Assembly: GCA_016932895.1 (NCBI GenBank)
Contig: JAFGCA010000191.1
Coordinates: 1 to 43,392, forward strand
Direction of reading: 5' to 3'
Length of the DNA stretch: 43,392 bases
From: Sedimentisphaerales bacterium
Lineage (GTDB): Bacteria; Planctomycetota; Phycisphaerae; Sedimentisphaerales; SG8-4
Of the stretch, positions 34,684-42,386 are shown piece by piece (positions within the stretch are counted from its first letter, which is position 1; the number at the start of each line of letters is the position of its first letter). The notes under the pieces were generated by a model. It was given only the letters and a program-made list of their open reading frames with translations. It was not told where the DNA came from and searched no databases. The position numbers were made by a program, and so were the translations under genes.

Positions 34684-35487
34684 TCAGGTGGTGAGAGCGG
34701 TTCTGACATCGCGGAGGAAAGCCGTGATCTCCTGGATGGCCTGCGTTGGGTCGTCGAGGTGGTCCTCAATCATTGCCACCAGTTTCGAGCCAACGATGAC
34801 ACCGTCGGCGCCGGCACCGGCTATGGTTCGAGCGTGTTCGGGCGTGCTGACCCCGAAACCTACGCATACAGGCACGTCCGCCAGGGATTTCAACTGACCG
34901 ACCAGCCCTTCGACGGAGTCCGAGAGGGTGTTGCGACTGCCGGTCACGCCGAGTACAGAGACGGTGTAGATGAATCCGGTGGTCTTGCCGGCGATTCGCT
35001 TCATGCGTTCGGGTTCCGTGTTGGGCGTGACCATGAAGACGGTGTCGAGACCGGCGGCGGTGGCCGGTCCGATGATTTCGTCGGCGTCGTCGATGCTCAC
35101 GTCCGCGATGAGGACGCTGTTGACGCCCGCGTCGTGGACGTTGTTGAAGAAGCGGTCGATCCCGTAGTGATGGACAAGGTTGTAGTACATGAGAAGGCCG
35201 ATGGGGATATCCTTGTAGCTCTTGACTTCCTTGATGAAGTCCAGGGCCTTTTGGACGTTCATCCCGCGGCGCAGGGCGCGCACGTCGGCCTTCTGGATTG
35301 TGGGGCCGTCGGCGATGGGATCGGAGAAGGGGATGCCCAACTCCAGGATGTCGGCGCCGGCATCGACGGCCGCCTTCACCACGGCCAGGCTCGTATCGTA
35401 ATCGGGGTCGCCAATCACAAAGAAGGGGATCAGGGCCGGCCGCTTCTGCCGGCTCAGTTCGGAGAATACATCACGATATGATTGCAT
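34684..35487 (-). CDS. trpA: Tryptophan synthase alpha chain
   Basis: 267 residues. The catalytic acids fall at the same numbers as in the enteric enzyme: E49 (ILELGIPFSDP) and D60 (ADGPTIQ). VGFGVSTPEHARTIAGAGAD and GVIVGSKLV form the phosphate-binding end of the barrel. It cleaves indole-3-glycerol phosphate to indole and glyceraldehyde 3-phosphate and passes indole to TrpB through the complex tunnel. It is the last gene of the trp operon. A repeat-rich spacer of about 64 bases separates it from trpB, an unusually long gap for a pair that is often overlapping. Confidence 0.98.
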   Translation of the reverse strand: MQSYRDVFSELSRQKRPALIPFFVIGDPDYDTSLAVVKAAVDAGADILELGIPFSDPIADGPTIQKADVRALRRGMNVQKALDFIKEVKSYKDIPIGLLMYYNLVHHYGIDRFFNNVHDAGVNSVLIADVSIDDADEIIGPATAAGLDTVFMVTPNTEPERMKRIAGKTTGFIYTVSVLGVTGSRNTLSDSVEGLVGQLKSLADVPVCVGFGVSTPEHARTIAGAGADGVIVGSKLVAMIEDHLDDPTQAIQEITAFLRDVRTALTT

Positions 35488-35516
35488 GGTTGTCTACCCT
35501 GTCTTGGCTGTTATTG

Positions 35517-35556
35517 AATAGGTCCTATAGGTCTGATAGGTCCAATAGGACCTATT
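35517..35556. repeat. ATAGGTC tandem/inverted repeat between trpB and trpA
   Basis: Four near-identical 9-10 base units (ATAGGTCCT, ATAGGTCTG, ATAGGTCCA, ATAGGACCT) follow each other. The ends form a perfect 12-bp inverted repeat, AATAGGTCCTAT (35517-35528) with ATAGGACCTATT (35545-35556). The repeat runs into the last codon and stop of trpB (stop 35552-35554). Confidence 0.85.
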
Positions 35557-36727
35557 CCACCGGTCGGTTCCGCTCCACGATGGAAACGTCTTTGTCGCCT
35601 CGGCCCGAGAGGTTCACTACGGCGGTCGTCTCGGGAGGCAGCTTGCCTTTCTGGCTGATGACGTACGCCAGGGCGTGTGAACTCTCCAGCGCCGGGAGAA
35701 TTCCCTCCTTTTTCGTGAGCAGCTCGAAGGCGTCCAGGACTTCGGCGTCGTCGGCTGCGACGTACTGGGCTCTGCCGGTATCTTTGAGTAGACAGTGTTC
35801 GGGGCCTACGGCCGGATAGTCCAGGCCGGCACTGATCGATTCGGTCTCAACGACCTGGCCGTCTTCATCCTGGAGCAGGTAAGAACACGCTCCGTGCAGA
35901 ACGCCCACCTTGCCGGCAACCAGAGTGGCCGCATGCTTGCCCGTGCTGACGCCTTCTCCCCCGGCCTCCACGCCGACGAGCCTGACGTCCGTGTCATCGA
36001 GGAAGCTCGCGAACGCGCCGATCGCATTGCTGCCGCCGCCGACGCAGGCGACGACCATGTCAGGGAGCCGGCCGATCTGTTCGAGGCACTGTTGTCGGGC
36101 CTCTTTGCTGATGCAACTCTGGAAATGCTTGACGATCGTCGGGTACGGGTGCGGTCCGGCCGCCGAGCCGAACAAATAAAACGTGTCGGTTACATGCGCG
36201 GTCCAGTAGCGAAGGGCGTCGTTGATCGCGTCCTTGAGCGTACCCGTTCCGCCTTCGACGGGGACCACCTGGGCGCCGCAGAGCTTCATCTTGTGGACGT
36301 TTACGCTCTGTCGCTCGACGTCCGTGACACCCATGAAGATCTTCGTCTCCATGTCAAGCAAAGCGCCGATCATGGCGGTGGCCAGGCCGTGCTGGCCGGC
36401 CCCGGTCTCGGCGACGAGCTTGGTCTTGCCCATGTGTTTGGCGAGCAGGCCCTGGCCGAGGGTGTTGTTGACCTTGTGGGCGCCGCCGTGCAGCAGATCC
36501 TCGCGCTTGAGGTAGACCTGAAAGCCCACGTGCTCGCTGAGCCGCTCGGCATGGTAAAGCGGTGTGGGCCGGCCCGCGTAGTTCTTCGACAACCGGTTCA
36601 GCTCCGTCACGAACGTTGGGTCCTGATAGAAGCGGTAGAACGCTTCCTCCAACTCTTCCAGTACCGGGATCAAGACTTCCGGTACGTAGTAGCCGCCGTA
36701 GCGGCCAAATCTGCCTTGGTACTTCAT
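35552..36727 (-). CDS. trpB: Tryptophan synthase beta chain
   Basis: 391 residues, the usual TrpB1 length. The PLP-binding Lys is K85 in HGGAHKVNN, and the phosphate loop [10 protein letters not shown] is present. [13 protein letters not shown] at the start and [10 protein letters not shown] are signature segments. ETGAGQHG holds the catalytic Glu. It condenses indole from TrpA with L-serine to give tryptophan. The ribosome site is a moderate AAGGCAAGAG. The gene lies between trpF and trpA; its stop is embedded in a repeat shared with the spacer. This is the TrpA-dependent form, consistent with the adjacent trpA. Confidence 0.98.
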   Translation of the reverse strand: MKYQGRFGRYGGYYVPEVLIPVLEELEEAFYRFYQDPTFVTELNRLSKNYAGRPTPLYHAERLSEHVGFQVYLKREDLLHGGAHKVNNTLGQGLLAKHMGKTKLVAETGAGQHGLATAMIGALLDMETKIFMGVTDVERQSVNVHKMKLCGAQVVPVEGGTGTLKDAINDALRYWTAHVTDTFYLFGSAAGPHPYPTIVKHFQSCISKEARQQCLEQIGRLPDMVVACVGGGSNAIGAFASFLDDTDVRLVGVEAGGEGVSTGKHAATLVAGKVGVLHGACSYLLQDEDGQVVETESISAGLDYPAVGPEHCLLKDTGRAQYVAADDAEVLDAFELLTKKEGILPALESSHALAYVISQKGKLPPETTAVVNLSGRGDKDVSIVERNRPVE

Positions 36728-36757
36728 GTTCTCTTGCCTTTATTCAAAGTGCCTGTA

Positions 36758-36779
36758 TGACTGAGCAAATGCTCGGTCA
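36758..36779. repeat. Small hairpin at the trpF end
   Basis: TGACTGAGC (36758-36766), loop AAAT, GCTCGGTCA (36771-36779) form a 9-bp stem with one G-T pair. It overlaps the trpF stop and may slow or protect the transcript in the trpF-trpB gap. There is no T run. Confidence 0.45.
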
Positions 36780-37400
36780 TGCTCGTAAATGTCGAATGTT
36801 GTCGAATAGGGTTTTCATTTTGCCATGGTCTTTCCGGCCCGGTTCGGCTTCGATGCCGCTGCAGACATCGATGCCGTAGACGCCCAGCTCCATGGCGGCC
36901 ACGGCGTTCTCCGGATTGATCCCGCCGGCGAGAAAAATCCGCTTGCCGATGTGCCCGATGATATTCCAATCGAACGTCAGTCCCGTCCCGCCGTATTTCC
37001 TGGGGTCGTACGCATCCAGCAGGATGGCGTCGGTGAAATAGTTGTCCGCATCGTCGATGTCTTCGGCCTTCTTGACGCGGATGGCTTTCATAGTCTTGAT
37101 GCTGTCGTAGGCGAGCCAGCGACAGAACTCGGGATGTTCATCACCGTGCAACTGTACCCAGTCGAGCTGGCATTGACTGGTGATCTCGCGAACCTCTTCC
37201 AGCGGGCTGTTCACGAAGACGCCGGCGATGTCGATAAAAGCGGGCAGCTTGTTGACGATGGCCTCGGCTTTTTCGGGGGGGACGTACCGCGGGCTGTCGG
37301 GATAGAAGTTGAAACCGAGCAGGTCCGCTCCCATCTGCAGCGCCGCGGCGGCGTCCTCATGATTCGTAATCCCGCAAATTTTCACTTTTGGTATCAGCAT
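36777..37400 (-). CDS. trpF: Phosphoribosylanthranilate isomerase
   Basis: 207 residues from ATG 37400 (MLIPKVKICGIT, the normal family start). An in-frame GTG at 37427 directly after the trpD stop would add nine residues of unlike sequence. VKICGIT carries the catalytic Cys; VQLHGDE and LAGGINPENA are the other family motifs, with the catalytic Asp in the LLDAYDP strand. It converts N-(5-phosphoribosyl)anthranilate to the carboxyphenylamino-deoxyribulose phosphate. The product needs TrpC (indole-glycerol-phosphate synthase), but no trpC gene lies between trpD and trpF, where enteric-type operons carry a trpC-trpF fusion. Confidence 0.95.
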   Translation of the reverse strand: MLIPKVKICGITNHEDAAAALQMGADLLGFNFYPDSPRYVPPEKAEAIVNKLPAFIDIAGVFVNSPLEEVREITSQCQLDWVQLHGDEHPEFCRWLAYDSIKTMKAIRVKKAEDIDDADNYFTDAILLDAYDPRKYGGTGLTFDWNIIGHIGKRIFLAGGINPENAVAAMELGVYGIDVCSGIEAEPGRKDHGKMKTLFDNIRHLRA

Positions 37401-37427
37401 CAGCTCTACTCTCACACTACGGCGCAC

Positions 37428-38447
37428 TTACGCCCGGTTTGAAACTTCGATCAGCTTCTCCAGACAGTGTAATGCTTTTCCTTCATCAATAGAAGCCTTT
37501 GCCAGCGGCAGGGCCTGCTCGAAACGATCGGCCCGCCCGGCTACGATTATGGCGGCGGCGGCGTTGAGAACGACGATGTCACGACGGGGCCCCTGGTCCC
37601 GGCCCGTCAATATGTCACGCACGATGGCGGCATTGGCGATGGCGTCGCCGCTTTCCAGGGCGTCCAGGGATGCGCCGGAGAAGCCGAAGTCGGCCGGGTC
37701 CAGTTCGCTCGAAGTGACCTGGCCGTCGCGCAATTCCACGATCCGGGTCTTGCCGAGCAGGCTGATTTCGTCCATCCCCTGACCGTGCACGACCATGGCC
37801 CGTTTGGCCCCGAGGATCCGCAGCGTCTCCACGATTCGGTCCAGCAGGTGCGCGTCGGCAACGCCCATGACCTGCGCTTTGACGCCGGCTGGATTGGCGA
37901 GCGGGCCCAGAATGTTGAAGGCCGTGCGGAAGTCCAGGCTTTTGCGGATGGGTTGCACGAAACGCATGGCCGGATGAAACTTCGGGGCGAACATGAATCC
38001 GATGTGCGCCTCCCGGATGCATTTGGCGACGACGTCGGGCCCCGGATCGATGTTGACGCCGAGTTCGCTGAGCACGTCGGCTGAGCCGCACTTGCTGGTG
38101 ATGCCGCGGTTGCCGTGCTTGGCTACGTAGGCGCCGGCGCCGGCGGCCACGAGCGCCGCTGTGGTTGAGACGTTGAAGGTCTTGACGATCGCTCCGCCCG
38201 TGCCGCACGTGTCGATCATGTTGTCGATATCGACCTTGACCGGCACGGCGTGATTCCGCAGCGATTGCGCCAGCCCGGCGATCTCGCCGGCGGTGGCCCG
38301 CTTCATCCGCATCATGGCCAGAAACGCCGCGATCTGCACTTCCGTGACCTCGCCTTCAAAGATCGTGTCCTGTAACGCCTTGGCCTGATCGAACGTGAGG
38401 TCATTGCCTTCCAACAGAATTTCGAGGTACTCGCTGATGGTTGCCAT
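37428..38447 (-). CDS. trpD: Anthranilate phosphoribosyltransferase
   Basis: 339 residues. The PRPP-binding loop is CGTGGAIVKTFNVST, followed by KHGNRGITSKCGSADVLSELG, both diagnostic; the GHG... region (VVHGQGMDEIS) completes the active site. It joins anthranilate to phosphoribosyl pyrophosphate. It starts three bases after the trpG stop, with a GGAG site inside the trpG end, so translation is tightly coupled. In enteric bacteria trpG and trpD are fused; here they are separate but adjacent in the same order. Confidence 0.98.
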   Translation of the reverse strand: MATISEYLEILLEGNDLTFDQAKALQDTIFEGEVTEVQIAAFLAMMRMKRATAGEIAGLAQSLRNHAVPVKVDIDNMIDTCGTGGAIVKTFNVSTTAALVAAGAGAYVAKHGNRGITSKCGSADVLSELGVNIDPGPDVVAKCIREAHIGFMFAPKFHPAMRFVQPIRKSLDFRTAFNILGPLANPAGVKAQVMGVADAHLLDRIVETLRILGAKRAMVVHGQGMDEISLLGKTRIVELRDGQVTSSELDPADFGFSGASLDALESGDAIANAAIVRDILTGRDQGPRRDIVVLNAAAAIIVAGRADRFEQALPLAKASIDEGKALHCLEKLIEVSNRA

Positions 38448-38450
38448 TTG

Positions 38451-39062
38451 TCAGCTCCCTACCGATTGTCTTCGACTGGTGGCGATGTGAAGAACGTTTT
38501 GGATAATCTTGCCGCCGGCGGGCGTAAGAATGCTTTCCGGATGAAACTGGACGCCGTAGATGGGTAGCTCTTTGTGTTCCACGGCCATGACGATCCCCTC
38601 AAACTCGCCCGTTCTCTCGAGGCAACCGGGCAGTTCCTGGGCCATGAGACTGTGGTACCGGCCCGCCTGCAGCGGATTCTCCACGTCGCGGAAGAGGCCC
38701 GTTCCAGTGTGGCTGATCCGGGAGGGCTTCCCGTGCATGGGCTCCGGCGCGTGGCCGATCCTGCCGCCGAAGTACTGGACGATGACCTGGTGTCCGAGGC
38801 AGACGCCGAAGATCGGTAGCCTATCCTTGAACGCGTCCACGGTTTCGAGCGAGACGCCGGCCGTGCTTGGGTTGCCCGGCCCCGGCGAAATTACCAGGAG
38901 ATCCGGGTCGAACGCGTCGGCGACGGCCCGCAGGTCCTCGAGTCCGGTGTCGGCCCGGTACACTTTGGTTTCACAATGCCGCTTGGCGAAATCATCGACG
39001 AGATTGTACGTGAACGAATCAAAATTGTCGATGAACAAAACCTTGTTATGTGTAGCGTCCAT
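38451..39062 (-). CDS. trpG: Anthranilate synthase component II (glutamine amidotransferase)
   Basis: 203 residues. Class I amidotransferase triad: C88 (GVCLGHQ), H174 and E176 (FHPES). IDNFDSFTYNL and ISPGPGNP are the expected N-terminal signatures. It supplies ammonia from glutamine to TrpE. AAGGGG lies seven bases before the ATG, and the trpE stop is 28 bases upstream. The protein could in principle also serve 4-amino-4-deoxychorismate synthesis, as in some bacteria, but the operon position favours tryptophan. Confidence 0.97.
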   Translation of the reverse strand: MDATHNKVLFIDNFDSFTYNLVDDFAKRHCETKVYRADTGLEDLRAVADAFDPDLLVISPGPGNPSTAGVSLETVDAFKDRLPIFGVCLGHQVIVQYFGGRIGHAPEPMHGKPSRISHTGTGLFRDVENPLQAGRYHSLMAQELPGCLERTGEFEGIVMAVEHKELPIYGVQFHPESILTPAGGKIIQNVLHIATSRRQSVGS

Positions 39063-39090
39063 GGTGTTGCCCCTTATGCTGGCGGTCCGG

Positions 39091-40686
39091 TCATTGGCCT
39101 CGAATCGCTCTCAGACACGAGCGTGCCTTGTGTTCGGTTTCCTCGAATTCGGTTTTCGGAACGCTGTCGTGAACGATGCCGGCGCCGACGCGGATGTACG
39201 CGGTGCGGCCCTGCACCTGCAGACTCCGTATGGTGATGCAGCTATCGAACTGGCCGTCGACCGTCAGATACATGACGGCGCCGCCGTAGTAGCCGCGCTT
39301 GTTCTTCTCGAGTTGCCGAATGATCTTCATGGCCTCGATCTTCGGCGCACCTGTGAGTGTGCCCATGTTCATCGTGGCCAAGTAAGCGCTGAGGGCATCG
39401 AGATCGCCCCGGAGCGTGCCCTTGACGTTGCTGACGAGGTGCTGCACCGATTCATATTTCTCGACGGTCAGCAGCTCCGTGACGATCCGGCTGCCCGGAT
39501 CGGCCACGCGGGCGATGTCGTTGCGGGCCAGATCGACGAGCATCATGTGCTCGGCCAGCTCCTTGCGGTCCAGCTTGAGCTCCGCCTCGTAGCGGAAGTC
39601 GGTATCGGCGTCGATCTCGTTTCCGATGCGTCCCCGCGGCTTGGTGCCGGCAATCGGTCGGATCTCCACGTGCCTCGGTCCCGTTCCGCTCACACGAAGG
39701 TTCAGTTCCGGGCTGGACCCCATCAGCACCGTGTTCGGCGTGTTGAGATAGAACATGTACGGCGACGGATTCAGATCGCGCAGACGCTTGTACACGTCCA
39801 GCGGCTCGTCCGGGCAGGGCTCGTTCAGCGTCCGGCTCAGGACCACCTGGAAGATGTCCCCGTCGATGATGTGCTGCTTGGCCTCCCGGACCATCCGTTC
39901 GTATTCGTTCTGAATCGTATCCGTCGAGGCGGCCGGCAGCGCCTCGTCGCAACGCCGGCCCTGGACCGGGTCGAACCGCGCCATGTTGAAATAGTAATCG
40001 AAATTGTCCTGGGCCTCGGCGATGGCGGCCTCGCGGTCGCCGTTGGTGATCATGCAATTGACGACGACGTAACCCTGATTGTGCTCGTGGTCCATGATGA
40101 AGATGTTGTCGGCGAAGTAGAGCTCGTAATCCGGGTTGCCCAGGATGTCCTGCTCGTTGGGGGGAAGCGTCTCGAACTGATCCACAAAGTCGTAGCTAAG
40201 TGCTCCGAGCAGGCCGCAGGTGACCCGGAAAGGTTTGCTGGCCAGTCGAAAGGCGAACGCGACGGCCCGCAGCACGTCCATTTGATTCGTGCTGCGCAGC
40301 CGGGTGCGCTCGTCGACGGTTTCCTGCAAGCGCTTGATCCGCCCGGTAATGGCCTCCGGCCCGCAATCCACGGATTCGCAGAAGGCAAACCGGTCCTTAC
40401 TGGCGGCTAAGTAGCCCAGGATCCGTTTTCCCGTTTTGCTCAACGCCTTGATCGCGAAATCCGACCCGGTGCCCGTGAGGTACAGGGCCGGCCGGGCCGT
40501 ACCGAAACTCAGGGCCCCCGTGCCCGTGAGGTACTCACGGGACTCGAAGAGGCAGGAGTTCTTGCTGCGCCCGTAGTCAGTCAGTTTGCCGAAGAACTCC
40601 AGGGGATCGCCGAAATCGATACGCTTGACGATGGGGACGATTTGTCCGGGTTCAGCGTTTTGTATGATTTGTCGATAATCTTCCAT
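39091..40686 (-). CDS. trpE: Anthranilate synthase component I
   Basis: 531 residues from ATG 40686; the frame stays open to 40734, but that part is the attenuator U tract. The N-terminal CLFESREYL matches the LLES feedback-inhibition motif, so Trp should inhibit the enzyme. The chorismate-binding C-terminal half shows RPIAGTKPRG, DLARNDIARV, NMGTLTGAPK and GAGIVHDS. The segment SFGTARPALYLTGTGSDFAI recalls the long enteric-type TrpE. The ribosome site is weak. It is the first structural gene of the operon and directly follows the terminator at 40733-40773, so its expression depends on read-through. Confidence 0.97.
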   Translation of the reverse strand: MEDYRQIIQNAEPGQIVPIVKRIDFGDPLEFFGKLTDYGRSKNSCLFESREYLTGTGALSFGTARPALYLTGTGSDFAIKALSKTGKRILGYLAASKDRFAFCESVDCGPEAITGRIKRLQETVDERTRLRSTNQMDVLRAVAFAFRLASKPFRVTCGLLGALSYDFVDQFETLPPNEQDILGNPDYELYFADNIFIMDHEHNQGYVVVNCMITNGDREAAIAEAQDNFDYYFNMARFDPVQGRRCDEALPAASTDTIQNEYERMVREAKQHIIDGDIFQVVLSRTLNEPCPDEPLDVYKRLRDLNPSPYMFYLNTPNTVLMGSSPELNLRVSGTGPRHVEIRPIAGTKPRGRIGNEIDADTDFRYEAELKLDRKELAEHMMLVDLARNDIARVADPGSRIVTELLTVEKYESVQHLVSNVKGTLRGDLDALSAYLATMNMGTLTGAPKIEAMKIIRQLEKNKRGYYGGAVMYLTVDGQFDSCITIRSLQVQGRTAYIRVGAGIVHDSVPKTEFEETEHKARSCLRAIRGQ

Positions 40687-40732
40687 GGTCTGGCTTTCGG
40701 ATTCTAAGTTCCATTCGCACGTATCACAACGC

Positions 40733-40773
40733 AAAAAAAAACGCAGCCCGCCGTTTCCGACAGGCTGCGTTTT
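40733..40773 (-). terminator. trp attenuator terminator
   Basis: On the minus strand AAAACGCAGCC (40773-40763) pairs with GGCTGCGTTTT (40748-40738). The stem continues through UGUCG/CGGCG with two G-U pairs to a GAAA tetraloop (40757-40754). Nine T residues follow (40741-40733, partly in the stem). This is a textbook intrinsic terminator 46 bases before the trpE start. Confidence 0.95.
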
Positions 40774-40856
40774 AGACTTTTTCTTGGGGTCTTTCTTAAG
40801 GCAAAATCACCGCTCGCCCGCCGGATATATGTCCGTGGGCCACCACCAAAACAGGT
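40774..40856 (-). promoter_or_regulatory. trp leader antiterminator and pause region
   Basis: After the Trp codons (40848-40840) the RNA can fold a 1:2 hairpin, CCC-A-CGGA with UCCG-GC-GGG (40839-40817). The 3' side UCCGGCGGGC (40825-40816) is also complementary, with two G-U pairs, to GCCUGUCGGA in the 5' arm of the terminator. It copies the terminator's own 3' arm: CGGCGGGC occurs in both. A ribosome stalled at the Trp codons would free it to form the antiterminator. Confidence 0.8.
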
Positions 40857-40878
40857 CGTTGTTATGAAACTGCCTCAT
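40807..40878 (-). CDS. trpL: trp leader peptide with three tandem Trp codons
   Basis: A 23-codon frame from ATG 40878 to TGA 40807. Residues 10-14 read FWWWP, with TGG codons at 40848-40840. It starts a few bases after the expected transcription start of the promoter at 40888-40916, so its mRNA is nearly or fully leaderless and has no ribosome site. Its stop lies 34 bases before the terminator stem. A run of three Trp codons placed this way has no likely role except sensing charged tRNA-Trp: with tryptophan scarce the ribosome stalls, the antiterminator forms and trpE-A are transcribed. The leader and gene order resemble trpL systems of proteobacteria, where WW or WWW runs are used. Confidence 0.93.
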   Translation of the reverse strand: MRQFHNNDLFWWWPTDIYPAGER

Positions 40879-40887
40879 GATTATCGT

Positions 40888-40916
40888 ATTAAACCAGCGT
40901 CACTCGACTTTGTCAA
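40888..40916 (-). promoter_or_regulatory. trp operon promoter (sigma-70 type)
   Basis: On the minus strand TTGACA (40916-40911), a 17-base spacer and TTTAAT (40893-40888). The -35 is perfect, the spacing ideal. Transcription should start near 40881-40880, two or three bases before the trpL ATG. It lies 40 bases beyond the ispD stop, giving the trp genes their own control. No TrpR-like operator was recognised. Confidence 0.85.
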
Positions 40917-40956
40917 GCGGAAAAAGCAGAAATTTTCCGGGTCGCGGTTTCCGGGC

Positions 40957-41697
40957 TCACCACTGCGCCTCGATGTAGGGTCCTAAGGGGCCCTCCGGCT
41001 TGGGCTTCGGCCGCGACCTGATAATCGCTTCGGCAATTGCGATGTCGCACTGAAGCGTAATCTTGATATTTGAAGAATCGGCCTCGACAATGGAAACTTC
41101 GTGCCCCAGAGCTTCGACGAGAAACGAATCGTCGCTGACCTTATCGGGCTCGAGATTCGCAAGGTTCTCGTATGCTTTCTTCAGCAGCGAAGCTTCAAAT
41201 ACCTGCGGGGTCTGGGCTTCAAAGAGGCCGTTGCGGTTTACGGTCTTAGTGATGATGTTGTCCTTGACGTCCTTGATGGTGGCGGTGACCGGGCAGGCGG
41301 GGATGGCCGCTCCGGTCTTGGCGGCGGCGGCGATGACGTCGGCGATGAGTGGTTCGGTCACACAGCATCGACACGCGTCATGCACCGCCACGAGGTCGAT
41401 ATCGTCCTTGAGAAGCTTGAGGGCGTTCTCGATGGTCTCGAATCGCTCCTGGCCACCGAAAAAGGTTTTGACGTTGAAGAACCCCAGCTTCGCGCCCCAT
41501 TTGACGCTGACAATCTCTTCATCCTCCTCCGCGATGCCAAGCAGGATTTGTTTGACGTCGTCCCGGTTGGCGAAGAGCTCGACACTGCGGATGAACACGG
41601 CCCGGCCAGCGACGTCGGTGAACTGTTTCTTGCGTTTGCCGCCGAACCGGCTTCCCGGCCCGGCCGCACAGATGATGGCTGCCACGTTCTTTGACAC
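40957..41697 (-). CDS. ispD: 2-C-methyl-D-erythritol 4-phosphate cytidylyltransferase
   Basis: 246 residues from a GTG start with AAGGAG seven bases upstream. The nucleotide-binding N-terminus is AAGPGSRFGGKRKKQF, and the second motif VHDACRCCVT (D107, R110) takes the place of the usual VHDAARP. PACPVTATIK and AQTPQVF are also characteristic. It makes CDP-methylerythritol in the MEP isoprenoid pathway. The Ala-to-Cys and Pro-to-Cys changes beside the catalytic Asp/Arg are unusual but the key residues remain. It lies 42 bases after the cobO-type gene, so the two may be co-transcribed. Confidence 0.92.
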   Translation of the reverse strand: MSKNVAAIICAAGPGSRFGGKRKKQFTDVAGRAVFIRSVELFANRDDVKQILLGIAEEDEEIVSVKWGAKLGFFNVKTFFGGQERFETIENALKLLKDDIDLVAVHDACRCCVTEPLIADVIAAAAKTGAAIPACPVTATIKDVKDNIITKTVNRNGLFEAQTPQVFEASLLKKAYENLANLEPDKVSDDSFLVEALGHEVSIVEADSSNIKITLQCDIAIAEAIIRSRPKPKPEGPLGPYIEAQW

Positions 41698-41739
41698 GGT
41701 CTTCTCCTTGCAGAACCACGATTTTTCCGCCCGAGGGGC

Positions 41740-42282
41740 CTAATAGTCGATGCCCCTTCGGGCCGGCATGCCGCTGTCAAACGGGTGTTTGACGTTCTTC
41801 ATCTCGGTCACCAGATCGGCCAGATCAATCAGCTCCGGCGGGGCATCGCGACCGGTCAGAACGAGTTCGACGGCCGGGTCCCTCTGCTCGATCAGACGCT
41901 GGATGTCTTCGATACGGGCCAGTCCTTTCGACAGGCAGAAGACGATCTCGTCGAGGACGAGGACGTCGTAGAAACGCTTACGGGCCGTCTCGGTCAGTCT
42001 GCCCAGAACCTCCCCGATCGCTGCCTTCGTGCGCGCGACCTTCTCCTCGTCGGCGAGCGATTTGGCCATGTCCCAGGTTTCTTCCAACGCCTCGACGCGG
42101 ATGCGGACAGCCCCCAACTGCAGGGCGAATCGCTCTCCGACGTCGAGCGAAGGCGGTTTGAGGAACTGAAAGATCAAGACTTTGTTCCCTTGGCCGGCTG
42201 CACGCAACGCTTGCCCGAAGGCCGCCGTCGTCTTGCCCTTGCCGTCGCCTGTATAGAGTTGCACCAAGCCTTTTTCGAGCAT
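41740..42282 (-). CDS. cobO: Cob(I)yrinic acid a,c-diamide adenosyltransferase
   Basis: 180 residues from ATG 42282 (MLEKGLVQLYTGDGKGKTTAA). The P-loop GDGKGKTT covers residues 12-19. FLKPPSLDVGE, YDVLVLDEIVFCLSKGL and VELVLTGRDAP are the signatures of CobA/BtuR/CobO-type transferases, which attach adenosyl to cobalt of corrinoids using ATP. The open frame reaches 42348, but the added part lacks similarity. No cobalamin riboswitch was seen upstream. A hairpin with 8-bp arms CCGGGAGA/TCTCCCGG (42309-42332) lies 26 bases before the start; its role is unknown. Confidence 0.93.
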   Translation of the reverse strand: MLEKGLVQLYTGDGKGKTTAAFGQALRAAGQGNKVLIFQFLKPPSLDVGERFALQLGAVRIRVEALEETWDMAKSLADEEKVARTKAAIGEVLGRLTETARKRFYDVLVLDEIVFCLSKGLARIEDIQRLIEQRDPAVELVLTGRDAPPELIDLADLVTEMKNVKHPFDSGMPARRGIDY

Positions 42283-42386
42283 GGTTCTATCATACGCTGC
42301 ATGTCCGGCCGGGAGAAAACAAAATCTCCCGGAGGATGCCCAGCCCACTTTACGAAGTTCTTTGCACCTCGGATCAAGACGTCGTG

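Noticed and set aside
40687..40734. Longer trpE start inside the leader
   Set aside because: It would begin in the terminator U tract and the added residues have no TrpE similarity.
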